64,000 bases of DNA. It comes from Opeltia flavorubescens (lineage: Eukaryota > Ascomycota > Lecanoromycetes > Teloschistales > Teloschistaceae). Positions 33,093 to 43,354 of the stretch are shown piece by piece. The notes below the pieces were generated by a model. That model had not been told where the DNA came from, searched no databases, and saw only the letters and a list, made by a program, of their open reading frames with translations. Made by a program: the position numbers and the translations under genes. Numbering within the stretch: position 1 is the first letter of the stretch; each line of letters begins with the position of its first letter. The stretch spans positions 1,614,583-1,678,582 of the forward strand of contig KE546971.1 of assembly GCA_000442125.1 (NCBI GenBank). Reading direction: 5' to 3'.

Positions 33093-33654
33093 CGTACCAA
33101 GGCACAGAGAAGGTGTCAATAAGATTGAACCTTTCTTCTTAAATTTGAATTCTCCATTAACAGGTACAATGGGGCCAGGAAGATTTGGATGAAAAGGCAA
33201 GGTAATTGGCACATAGTATGATATGGCCCGTTATGTCAAAAATGATTTGCGATGTGAGAGCTATGGTAGCCGCTAAAGAAGCCCGCGTAGACTCGTAATA
33301 GGGGGCTACTCTACGATACTTGGGGGGCCCTCACATTGCGAATTATTCTTGACACAACGTGTATGGGAATATGAAGACAAACGACCCTTGCATGGATTGG
33401 ATTACTAATCGACTCGGAACCTCGGTAATACGGTGGTCCGTGCCAAAAATGCTCGAGGCCCGAACTCCGACCATTATTCACATCCCGTTCTAGGCAAGAC
33501 AATAGCAAGAATGAACATAATCATTGCTCCTAGAGCTCCAAGGGTATCACCATCCAGGCTATTCTAAGCCAAACAAATGCAACGCCATTGCTCAATGCCG
33601 TCAATCCTAAAATACACTGGAGCATTCAGCACCCCCTACCCAGTGCTCACGTCA
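33093..33654. other. Intergenic space
   Basis: This is 562 nt between the start of the LPxELR orphan and the stop of the GDSL esterase; both genes are on the minus strand. No gene or repeat is visible. Confidence 0.5.
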
Positions 33655-34839
33655 TTAAGCAAGTGCAATCGCAAGTTGAGCGGCAATCGCCTCATGAACA
33701 GGATAGGTCGGATGCAACCCATTCAACCAGAGATATTCATTGACCGGATATTCGCAAGTCGAATTGAAGTAGTCCATTCTCGGCACCTCACCCTGCTCAT
33801 ACGCTTTGCAAGCGTCCTTCGTGTCTTTGTAGATCGCCGTCTGGGGGAATATGCTCGGATTGTCCATGACTTCTGAAAATAGATTATTGGTATGAAAGAG
33901 CAAGACCGAGACGTCGTTTTTGTCGCCCGTGAAATGAGCGAAGAGTTGAGTCATGCGGTAGTTGAAGTCGTTGATGTCTTGTGCCATGACCTTTCGCTCA
34001 GCCTCTTCCACGTATGGTCCTCGATCGATAGGAGGTACTGTATGGATAAGGAAGTTGCGAGCGCCTAAGCGGTGTAGCTGTAATTTGTGTTAGAACACTT
34101 GAGATAATGGATGTGTAGTTGCTCGGTTTACCTCATTAAGCTGCTTCAAATAGCTGCTGAAAATTGCATCAGCAATCTTCGAATCTCTCTTTTCCCACGA
34201 GCGATTCACATCATTGATGCCAAAGAAGAGACTGAAAAGACTATTCGACCCAGTCCATACGGTCGAGTTCTTGCTGACATAGTTTGGTACGAAGCGTTCG
34301 CTGATCTGACGGACAAGATCAAAAGCATTGCTCTTATCAAGGGTAGTAGCATCGACGACGGATCCTGACACGGCAAGATTGTACGTGTCAACCTGGCTTG
34401 CGTTGTACTTGAAAGTTAGGAACTCGATCCAGTTGATACCATTGGTGAAGGTGTGGTATGGTGGAGTGGACGAGTTGCTGAAAGGGTTCCCAAGTGGATA
34501 GGTGTCATTGGGCTGAGAGCCAGTGGGGTTGAATCCAGAATCGCTCCATGAGTCGCCACTGTAATGCATCAGTGGCTGCTAGTCCTTTGTTCGTCTAATT
34601 ATGACCTACAATGAAAAGATCTTCTCGACTCCATGCCACCCGCTCCAGGTATTACTCGTGACAGTCCTAAGGATGTATGGAGACTTCGTATTGGTAGAGG
34701 TTGTATCACGTAGGTGGAGCGCTCCATGAAGGCCTCGGACGGTGTTAATAGCTCGGTGCGCTGAAGGTATAGCGAATACGTCTTGAGGGCATAGCGATGC
34801 CAGACAGGACGCGACTGCCAGAACATGAAGCTTGACCAT
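33655..34839 (-). CDS. Secreted GDSL/SGNH esterase-lipase (CE16-like)
   Basis: Three exons (34610-34839, 34132-34558, 33655-34077; introns 51 and 54 nt) give 359 residues. The signal peptide is MVKLHVLAVASCLASLC plus a few residues, so it is secreted. Block I, FSFGDSWSDSG, forms across the first splice junction, with nucleophile Ser80. Block III is LFFGINDVN and block V is NGLHPTYPVH near the end, with His341. The position usually held by the catalytic Asp three residues before that His is Asn338 here. Several N-glycosylation sequons are present (for example NSS and NAS). Family members deacetylate plant-wall oligosaccharides or hydrolyse esters; the exact substrate is unknown. Confidence 0.9.
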
Positions 34840-36266
34840 CGTTGTAGTGGTGACCCAATGTCCGAAAAAGTACTGGAATTAGAAATACAGTGTAAACAAC
34901 GAATTAAAATACTCTTCTACTCGAGCAAGAACGATGGTGAAAGTAAGATTGACACGTTGAAGAGTGACGAGACGCAGTGTTTTAGCTGAAGTTAGATTTG
35001 ACAGAAAAGATTGTGAAGACAGAAAGAACGACACAGTGAATACTGTCGATATAATCTTCCAGAAATGAACTGGTGGGCTAGGCCACGATAGCCACAAGTA
35101 AAGAAAAAGGTCAACAGTCTGTCAGCTACAGCGCCAAAATCACGGATATTACGACGAACAAATCCTCCACGGACATGAGGGGACGATGGATACATATTGC
35201 TTTTGAAGTTGATGTGTCGAATTCGGACTAAGGGTATACTAATTGCATCGCTCGCTGTTCCTTGCAGACTATGAGCCGAGGAACTCCTTGTGGCGCTGCA
35301 TACAGTTGCAAAGAGTATTTTTGTTAATACGTAGTATCTCATGCTGTTTGACGAGCTTTGGGACGTGCATTTTGAAGCTCTCTCATTCGATGGGTTGGCA
35401 AATATTCAAATAAGCGACTAGTCGAAACGCTGGTAGAAGCTTTGACGGCATAGACGCGGCACGTCCTTCAGCGAGATCAGATGGTACCTGAGCCTCTTCT
35501 TTAGCTGCTTCATAATTTTAACGTCCTCCCTTGAGCAGGTTAAAATGCCCTTTTCTTCATTGATGTCATGGCAGTGCTTCTGGTGTTCTAGGTGTTCGTC
35601 TTCCGCATCACCCTGCCTGAGTTCAATCTTGCGAGTATGCGCTCTTTGTTAAGAGGATGCAAATGAAGGTCTTTGATGATCTTCGTAAAAGAACGTGGTT
35701 AAACTTCTCAGTTACTTAAGCCGTGTTCGAAGGGTCTTTTATGCGAAATTAAGCAAGTACGACTTTTGGCCTTCGTCTACAAGAGAATCGACGGAATGTG
35801 TAGAGTCTGAGATGAAGCTAAGATCTTAGGTAAAACTCCGGAGTTGAGGCTAACGTCAACCTTGATTTCCTCAGTGGCTTGCCGAAGGGCTGAAAATAGA
35901 TGGAACAGACGCCGCTCGCGCGAGAAGCAGAGCCTCTGCAACAATGGCCTGTCTTATGTCTACTAAGGGGTTGAACCCCGCTTAGAAGGCATATGGTTTG
36001 TCTATCACGTTGACGGAGATTCTCCTTTCCTACGTTCGCCTGACCAGACACTAGGAATCAGCTCTCCGTTCATTTCATCTGCTATTGAGACCGCTCTTCC
36101 AAACGTTTAAGACCCATCCAGTTGGGAAGCTTAGTGCTCGTTGATAGCAACGTCCGGGTATCTCCATGCTATTGTGCCTTCCTACAATGCGCCTTTCCCC
36201 TAACCTTCCCTGATCCGAACTCTACTTGCAGTAATTACTAGCTTCTACGAGCTTGCCGCGAGTTCA
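34840..36266. other. Intergenic region with a doubtful signal-peptide ORF
   Basis: This is 1.43 kb with no supported gene. A minus ORF at 34992-35342 (116 codons, ATG start) begins MRYYVLTKILFATVCSA, which could be a signal peptide, but the rest has no recognisable domain. A hairpin-capable palindrome lies at 35963-35985. Confidence 0.5.
35963..35985. repeat. Small inverted repeat (stem-loop capable)
   Basis: CTAAGGGG and CCCCGCTTAG face each other around a TTGAA loop, giving a nine-pair stem with one bulged base. It is in intergenic DNA. It is not a tRNA arm, because the T-loop consensus and the other arms are missing. Confidence 0.6.
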
Positions 36267-37753
36267 TCAAAACTCCAACACAAAGTCCTTCTCTGCCTCT
36301 TCCTGGAAATACTTAGCAAGTGCATCACCATCTGCTGATACTGTGTCCCCCAAATCTTCGTTGGGATCTTTCTTTTCCTCATCAAAGCATCCTGCCTCCT
36401 TGCATTCGAGCCATTTCTCGCTTCCGTACCTTGGTACCCCATATTTTTGGATGAACAGCGCAGGCGGCAGGCTATAATCTGGCACAAAATCTACACCCTG
36501 GTTCTCCTTCCCCGGTAAAATTGTTTTGCGCATGCCAGCTGATGCTACTCGACCTTTGGAATAACCTATTGTTGTTTTGGAGGCTGCAGTGGCCGCAGCG
36601 TGACGCACCTCCGAGGGTTTCGTGAGTACAGGTGTCTTCTTCCCTCGAGGCAGAATTGAAGCGGGCTTCTTGACGGAAGTAGAGGAATTTAATGTTGAAT
36701 TTGGTTTCGTAGCAGGTCGTTTGGGATTGGAAAGTGCTGCAGCTGCCGCTTTCGAAGTTGTCAGGTTTGGTCCTTTTCTTTCCGGGCCTTTCTTAGCTTG
36801 GGGAAGATATTTGGACTCAAGGGCGGCCATCGTCTTCTTGTACGTCGCCTGAGCCTCTTTCCTGCGTGCGATGCTTTGCTCGCACTCATCACCCCAGCAT
36901 TCAACATCGCAAAGGCATGACATCGGGGCGCTGTCCATAGCCAATAGAATTTCTGCTTCGCCTTTTTGATCGAGATATTCATTCGTTTCTTTTTCCTCCT
37001 TCTCTTTGCGTTGAACATACGATAATCCATCCGAACCCGGTCTGTTGGCAAGCTCTGCGTACCATCCGGCAATGGGGTTTGTTCGTCGGAGGACAGAAAA
37101 GTCGAGTTCTGGGAGATCATCATCTAGATTGTCCGGTAAATCTATCCATCTTTAGCCGAGTCCACTGATGATACCGTGGCATTCCTACCTTTTGGTCGAG
37201 GCGGCATGTATTCAATCTCTCTTTCGTCGAGAGCCTCTTTGTCTGCTAGAATGTCTTCAATTTTTGTAGTTTCTGGGCGTGTTACCTGAAGCTTAGGCTT
37301 TCGAGCAGACACAGTCCTCTGGTTGGGTTTTCCCAAGTCATTCCCGATAGGAGCAAGGGCTGGTGTTTGGAAAGCCTTCGCTTTGGCATTGGTAGTTTTT
37401 GCACCTAATGGCGCTCGGGTCCGCGGTCCTATTGATATTGCCGTCAATGAATAATTCCATCCGAAAAATAGTCTGCACTTACCCATTGGTGTCACAAATG
37501 CCTTGCCATCCCCCTTCCCACCCTGTTTTGCCCCAAAAAGATTGTTTTCAGTGCCTTTCCCAATTGTCTTCTTTCCTCCGCCAAATACAGAAGCTCCATT
37601 CTCATCGTTCAGTGGTACTTTGAAAGGAGTCTTTGCGGTCTTGTTGCCTGGTGTTTTTGGTGGTGCCTGCTTTGTCCCTTGGTTAAGAGGTTTCGCTGCT
37701 GCCGCTGCTTGGTGCTCATGGACAAGATTCTCTTGATCTCGTGCGGCAAGCAT
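36267..37753 (-). CDS. D-box and KEN-box protein, securin-like candidate
   Basis: Three exons (37483-37753, 37189-37428, 36267-37141; introns 54 and 47 nt) give 461 residues. The N-terminus (MLAARDQENLVHEHQ) is followed by PPKTPGNKTAKTPFKVPLND. A perfect destruction box, RAPLGAKTTN, is at 95-104 and is completed only after splicing. The middle has an acidic patch (LPDNLDDDLPELDF) and the C-terminal half is Lys/Ala/Ser-rich and disordered, with a KEN box at 382-384 (PGKENQG). The end FVPDYSLPPALFIQKYG and the acidic tail look conserved. D-box plus KEN-box plus disorder fits an APC/C substrate; fungal securins share the early KTP/PLNDEN-like segment. Identity as securin (the separase inhibitor) is probable but not proven; another mitotic APC/C target is possible. 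Confidence 0.75.
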
Positions 37754-38062
37754 GTTGTCTGTTGAAAATGATTGTCCTGATACAGCTAATGCATTGAAGG
37801 GATGCCCACTGAAGGGGGTCGCGTCTACGTAAGAGGTAGCAGGGGCGGTAGAACTTTTTGTTTACTCGCAGTTTCCGCAGAAACCCGCGACTGAAAAGGC
37901 TAGCGCCTGTCTTGTACCCCTCGGCGCTCTTACAACGGCGGAACTTCATGCATTTGTACACAAAAAACAAATTACCAATTACCTATCCATACACCCCCTC
38001 TTTCGAGCAACTCCTACACTTCCTATAGTGATCGAAAAAGAATATCAAGTACCACCGCCATC
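37754..38062. promoter_or_regulatory. Compact divergent promoter, securin-like gene and tropomyosin
   Basis: These 309 nt must hold the 5' regions of both divergent genes. The tropomyosin side is preceded by a C/A-rich leader. No specific factor site is identified. Confidence 0.5.
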
Positions 38063-38701
38063 ATGTCTGTCGATGGCATCAAAGGAGTACGTAGCTTCTG
38101 AAAACACCTAGCACCCCTCTCACGACTGGATCTTCCGTGGAACGAAGGTTATGCTGATCCTTCATTAGAAAATGCAAGCGCTTCGTGCGGAGGTAGATGC
38201 ATCTGCAGCACGAGCAGACGAGCTAGCAGCCAAAGTAAAGACTCTCGAGCAAGAGAATCTTGCAAAGGAGCAGGAGATAACGTCCTTGACACACAAAAAC
38301 CAAACGATGGAACAAGAGCTAGAGGATCTACACGGCCGTCATGGTGACTTGAAGAAAGAGATAGATCAGAGCAACAACCAGAGTACACAGAATGAGACAA
38401 TGGCACGAAGACTGCAGATACTGGAGGAGGAGGCAGAGGAGGCGGACAAGACCCTTAGGGAGACAAATGACAAGTACGATCATCAAATTCCATGCGAATC
38501 TGCCTGCTAGGCTGGGCTGACCGGATCTTTATCTGTAGGCTCCGCCAGACTGATGTCAAGGCTGGTCATTACGAACGCAAAGTCCAAGCTCTCGAATCGG
38601 CGCGCGATCAATGGGAGGAGAAATACGAGGAAATGTCGAAGAAGTACACGCAAGCCAAGAAGGATCTCGATGACCTGGCACAGGAGATTGGGAATATTTG
38701 A
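38063..38701 (+). CDS. tpm1: Tropomyosin
   Basis: Three exons (38063-38086, 38169-38473, 38539-38701; introns 82 and 65 nt) give 163 residues, close to the 161-residue fungal norm. The whole protein is one heptad-repeat coiled coil: MSVDGIKGKMQALRAEVDAS, LEQENLAKEQEITSLTHK, RRLQILEEEAEEADKTLRE, then KVQALESARDQWEEKY and DLDDLAQEIGNI. The first exon codes for only eight residues. It binds along F-actin cables and supports formins and myosin-V transport, polarised growth and cytokinesis. Splice choices are supported by uninterrupted heptads across both junctions. Confidence 0.95.
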
Positions 38702-38954
38702 AAGGTCAACAGTGGTTTTCCGGTTGAGCAAAGAGCTGGCTAGCTCCAAGGTCTTGGAGTGGTAGAGCTTTCTTGTCCATCTTAAAGGGCACAGAACCCA
38801 GTCAGAGATTCGTTCCCAGGCTCTCACACCTATGTACTACAAACCAGCATCACTTCCAATCAGCGATTGCAAATGTCAATCCAAGAGCTCCCCATATTGC
38901 AAAAATCATCACCTTGGGTATCATAAATTTTGTCTCCCCCCGGGCACTGCAAAA

Positions 38955-39703
38955 CTATTCTCGCCGCGCCTTCGCCTTGGCCTTACCCCCTTTCCTCTCT
39001 TTGAATCTTGTCACCTTCCTGTCCGCCTTACTTTCGTACCTGAACTTCTTTTTCCTCTTCTTAGGCTTGGGATCAGGTTTGGTATTTTGCTGCATGGAGG
39101 TCCCACCGTGTTCTGGTTTGCTCTTGTCGAATGATCCTTTCAGAGCTCCTTTCCCAGGGATTTGTACCATGGAAACCTCATCGTCAGAATTAGCTACGTC
39201 CCGTACTGGTTGCAGACCATCGTGTGAGACGTCCACTGCTTCCACCGTCACGACAGTATGCCGGTCCTCGTCGAGATAGTCGTCCTCATGATCGATGTTC
39301 GCAACCTCCTCTACACCATTCCACTGCTCTGCCTGACTATCTGTAGATTCACTATCTTGAATGTTATCCTCTGCATCCCTGACAGCTGCATTGACAGCTT
39401 CGACATGCTTTTCGCGGTCGACTTTCCGGCTCTCTCGTAGCTGACCATAAGTAAATTGACAATCCAGCCCTATGATAACATGAGTGAACATACGACTTTC
39501 CGCGCTGCGACCTTCTCCTCCCGCTCCCTCTTCAAGGCTTCTTCCTTCGCGTGCTTTATCCTTTGGAGCTTTCGCTTATGGAATCCAGTGAGGTACTCTT
39601 CGCGAGCATCAAAATCGAAGCTGATCTCCTCAATTGCAGGTTCGCCTTTCCGTCTCTTTTTGACCGGAGCTACTGATCTGCGAGTTTTGCGCTTGCCTAG
39701 CAT
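38955..39703 (-). CDS. rrp17: Nucleolar protein 12 / Rrp17-family rRNA processing factor
   Basis: Two exons (39494-39703, 38955-39440; 53-nt intron with GTATGT donor, CAG acceptor) give 231 residues. The N-terminus is a basic nucleolar-type stretch (MLGKRKTRRSVAPVKKRRKG). The family core follows: EEISFDFDAREEYLTGFHKR then KLQRIKHAKEEALKRERE and the helix RESRKVDREKHVEAVNAA. The middle is acidic and the C-terminus is very basic (KPKKRKKKFRYESKADRKV). Yeast Rrp17 is a 5'-3' exonuclease for 60S pre-rRNA; a nucleolar location is inferred. The start codon is only 144 nt from the divergent BIG1 start. Confidence 0.9.
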
Positions 39704-39847
39704 TGTGTAGTGGATGAGAAATTGATGAAATATGAAATGAAGACCGGGCGGAAGTATTTCGCGACCTCGGCTATACTTGCTTTGTGCAGGAAAGACTTGC
39801 ATCTATCACCACAGCAGGCATTCGAGCTCCATCAACTCCATCAATAA
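39704..39847. promoter_or_regulatory. Very short divergent promoter, NOL12/Rrp17 and BIG1
   Basis: Only 144 nt separate the two start codons, so both 5' leaders and core promoters must overlap or interleave. A GATGAG motif, resembling the PAC element of ribosome biogenesis genes, lies at 39713-39718. With one hit, the match may be chance. Confidence 0.5.
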
Positions 39848-41095
39848 ATGATGCTTCTCCCATCGTTGATAGCGCTCATTGCGAGCGCCAGACTTGTCCA
39901 TTCATTTACAGATACCTCGCCGCTATTCCTGTTCTCCACCTCCGAGTATCAGCTCCCCGCCTCTTCGAACTTGATCACCTAGCTAACCACCACAACCAGA
40001 CTCCTCACTACGTCCCCACAGATAGTCCACGCAGACACCGTCTCTCAGTCCCTCACATCACATCTCTCAAAATGTCCATCAGACGTCTACATCATCGTCA
40101 CCCAACCTGGTGTCCATGCGGAAGACTACAAAGACCGCTACGCCGCGCCACATCTACGGAAGAAGATCCAGGGTGAAGATGAGACGATACGGTCTTCTAT
40201 GACGGTAACGGATGTGCTGGGGGATGTGAATACAAATCAGATTATTAGGGCTATAGAAAAGAACTGTGGAGCAGCGGTGTCGCCGATTGATGCTTCGAGT
40301 CCGTCTTTCCCCACTCGAAAGAAAGATCCGCACGCCTTCATACATGACTGATATCAAGTTATAGCCGGCTCCTTCACCCTCGCCAAAGACTCAAATCCCC
40401 GCCTCATCGAACTAGAGTTCCCGCCTCTGCCAAGAGGTGAAAAACGAGTTTCAAAATTGCAGGAGAATGGTACGTTCTTCCCATCCTTCTCACGCTTTCC
40501 ATTTCCCTCTCCTCGTCCCATCAGTAGTTTTCAACTAATTAATATGCGCAGACGCATTCCTCTCCTCCCTCCTTTCTCTTCTCCCAAACACAAAATTCAC
40601 AGTCTTATACACTACCACCGCCTCCTCCTCCTCTATCACCGATGACCACCACCCATTCAACTCAGCCCAGGAACCACAAATCTACGAAATGGACCCTTCA
40701 TTCTCCTCCCAAACGCATATGGGTGTGAAACGAGATCTTTCCACCCTACAAAAGCGAGAAGGAGATGGTGGAAATGTGACGTTGCCGGATGTACCGCTGT
40801 TTGAAAAATATGCTTATTTGTCACCTGGTAAGTTACTTTTCCTCCTCTTCCCTTGTGTAACTTTACTGCAGTGAGAGAATGAGAGCGGGGAAGTCGAATC
40901 ACGAGTAAAGAAAAGAAAAGAAAAGCACATGCTGACGTGAACTTATGTTCAGGTATTTTCATGGGATTATTGGTGGTTCTACCGCTGTTTTTGATACTGT
41001 ATGTGGGTGTGACGGGGGTGGCGAGTTTGCAGGTTTCGTACGCGGCGTTTGATCGGGAGATGGGACCTGCGGCGCATGCGGGGAAGAAGGGGTAA
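39848..41095 (+). CDS. big1: BIG1-type ER membrane protein (V-ATPase assembly/cell-wall glucan factor)
   Basis: Five exons (39848-39945, 40000-40298, 40365-40469, 40552-40827, 40953-41095; introns 54, 66, 82 and 125 nt) give 306 residues. A signal peptide (MMLLPSLIALIASARLVHS) leads into the family signature FTDTSPLFLFSTSE. A luminal domain (VYIIVTQPGVHAEDYK, IRAIEKNCGAAVSP, FTLAKDSNPRLIELEFP) follows, then PDVPLFEKYAYLSPG and one C-terminal membrane span (about 260-283: IFMGLLVVLPLFLILYVGV). A short cytosolic tail ends AAHAGKKG. Big1 of yeast is needed for beta-1,6-glucan and belongs with Ac45/Voa1-type V-ATPase factors. The tail KKG-stop resembles but is not an exact KKxx retrieval signal. 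Confidence 0.92.
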
Positions 41096-41350
41096 GATTT
41101 TATGGATAGGAAGGAGGCAGCTGGGTGGTTCGTAGTGGATGGGAGAATGGTGGTAGTATAGTTTCTGCCAAGGCGATGGTTGTATATTTCGTTTGAGAGA
41201 TATTGGTAGAGAGATTGTTGATCGGTCATGTTGTTCTATCATAATCTGAATTCCTTCCATACATCTCCCCATTTCCACCATCCTCACCTTCCCATACAGT
41301 GCCGAACCACCGCAAAACAAACACATCCATCCTGACAACACACAAAACCA

Positions 41351-42987
41351 TCAATGCCTCCACACCCGTACAGCCTTATCCTTCCCCCCACTCCCCACAA
41401 CCCTCCCATCACAACTCCAATCCACACTAAAAACCTCATCCCTATGCCCCGGCAAATCCTCCCTCAACTTCCCCCCTCCCTTCTCAACATCCCAAACCTT
41501 CAACGTCGTATCCCTACTCCCGCTCACCAATAATCTACTATCGGGCGAAAAACAAGACATATACACCGGTCCGACGTGCCCGCGAAGCGTGTGCAGAAAT
41601 TGCCCGGTGTGTGCGGACCAGAGCTTTATGGAGTTGTCGAAGGAGGAAGAGGCTATGAGGCTGCCGGAGGGGGAGAATGTAACGTGGTTTATTGGTTTTT
41701 GGTGGCCTAGGAGACGGGAGAGGGGTTTTATGGAGGGCGGGGACCAGAGGTAGATTGTGAAGTCGTCGCTGGCGGTTACGAGGCGCTCTTGGATTTTTCC
41801 GTTTATGGTGGCGGATTTTTCGAAACGGGATTTTGCGATTTGGATTTTCTGGGCTTCGGTTGTGGGGATGATGTTTTCTTGCGATTTTTGGGTGAGGAGG
41901 GGGTCGTGGTATGCGGTTCGCAAGACCAGGTCTGTGGATAGGGCGAGGTGGTTCACCCAGTGGGCGTGCGAGGAGAGTGTGCTGATTAGTGTGCCGGTGG
42001 TGGCATCCCAGAGTTTTATCGTCTTATCGTGGGAGGAGGTGTAGATTACGCCTGTACCGCCCCAGCGGACGCAGGATACGGAACTCTTGTGACCAGTCAG
42101 AACGAGGTCGATGCGTTTTGACACCGTGTCCCAGATGCGGACGGTGGAGTCTTTGGAGGAGGATGCGAGGCGGGAGGTGGAATTTTTGCGCAGGTGGTAT
42201 GGTTCCCAGGCTAGGCTGTTTACCCATTTCGTGTGCCCCTTCAGGGGTTGGCCGAGGGGAGAGCCGGTTTTTGGATCCCAGAGTCGGACGGTGTTGTCCA
42301 TTGAGCCGGTTGCGATGATGGTGTCGTCTTGGGACCAGCAGGCGACTAGGACCCAGCTTGTGTGGCCTTTGAGGGTGTGGAGAGGGGTGCCGGTGTCCGT
42401 ATCGAAGATTCGGGCGGTGTTGTCCCCGCTGCCGGTGACGAGTCTTGAGGAGGTTGAGGATGCGAATGAGGTTGTTAGAATGGCTTCACCGTGGCCGGGG
42501 ATAGAGGCGGAGCATCTTGATACAGCACGCACGCGGAAGACTGCTTGTGGGGTGTATTGGAGGCTGATAGTTTCTTCGGTAGTGGTCAAGCCTGGTTGTA
42601 GGACTGCACGATAGATGTCATTGACGATATCTATCACTTGTCCGCCTGCACTGAAAGTGAAGCGATAGGGTACTCGCTCGGTGGCATCCTGAAAAGCAAA
42701 TTAGAACATGAGAAAACTCGACATGAGAGGCGAGAACAACTTGTCATCTAGGGAACACGTACGTTCCCTTGCAGAGTATTAAGAAGTAGTTCGAGATTCT
42801 TGACGGTTGCATCAGCGACTGGGACTGCCACCGGCGCCCCCGTCGGCCTTCCTGTCGACTGGTCGTAAAAATGGATTCGGACACTACCGAGATCGTTGGG
42901 TATCGCATCGACATCTTGCTGGTCGCGGGCTTTCTCTGCAAAGGCTGTCTTTTGACGTTTGCTCGGTGGTGGGAGGACTGTAGCCAT
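41351..42987 (-). CDS. rsa4: WD40 ribosome assembly factor RSA4/NLE1
   Basis: Two exons (42763-42987, 41351-42688; 74-nt intron GTACGT...CAG) give 520 residues. The basic start MATVLPPPSKRQKTAF precedes the NLE domain (about 30-105, with VRIHFYDQSTG and VPYRFTFSAGGQVI). Eight WD40 repeats follow: GHGEAILTTSFASS, GHTSWVLVACWSQD, GHTKWVNSLAWEPY, GHKSSVSCVRWGG, SHAHWVNHLAL, the long-insert repeat with ERLVTASDDFTIYLW, GHQKPINHVTFSPS, GHVGPVYMSCFSPD and the closing GHRDEVFSVDWSCD. Rsa4 docks its NLE domain to the Rea1 AAA-ATPase MIDAS to drive pre-60S maturation in nucleolus and nucleoplasm. Length equals the fungal norm. Confidence 0.95.
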
Positions 42988-43354
42988 TGCGAAGGTACCT
43001 CGAAGGGAATATTATGATAATTCGCGGTTTTGATGTGCGAAAGATTTTGGATGTCAAAGATCTAATCTCCATTTATCACCGATCTTGTGACTTATGCCAA
43101 GCAATCCTTGCGGCAGTTTAATGCCATTTATGTTAGAGCGCAACGAAGGTGCTCTCAAAAAAACGCTGTAGAAATAATATGAATTAAGTCTTAAGACCAT
43201 GCATGTAAGCCGTCGGAAAAAACACAGTTACATGAGAATATGTTCACGTTGGAGAATATATCATTCCAACCTATGATGCCCATACGAACTATGCGAAATT
43301 CAATTTAAAGACACTAATCCCTTCTCCGAATCAACCTTGCTGTAACCCTCCTCC
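42988..43354. other. Intergenic space
   Basis: This is 367 nt between the RSA4 start and the stop of the second Pth11-like gene. It would hold the RSA4 promoter. No gene is visible. Confidence 0.5.

Noticed and set aside
35963-35985. Possible tRNA arm
   Set aside because: The palindrome lacks the T-loop consensus and no cloverleaf can be drawn with the flanks.
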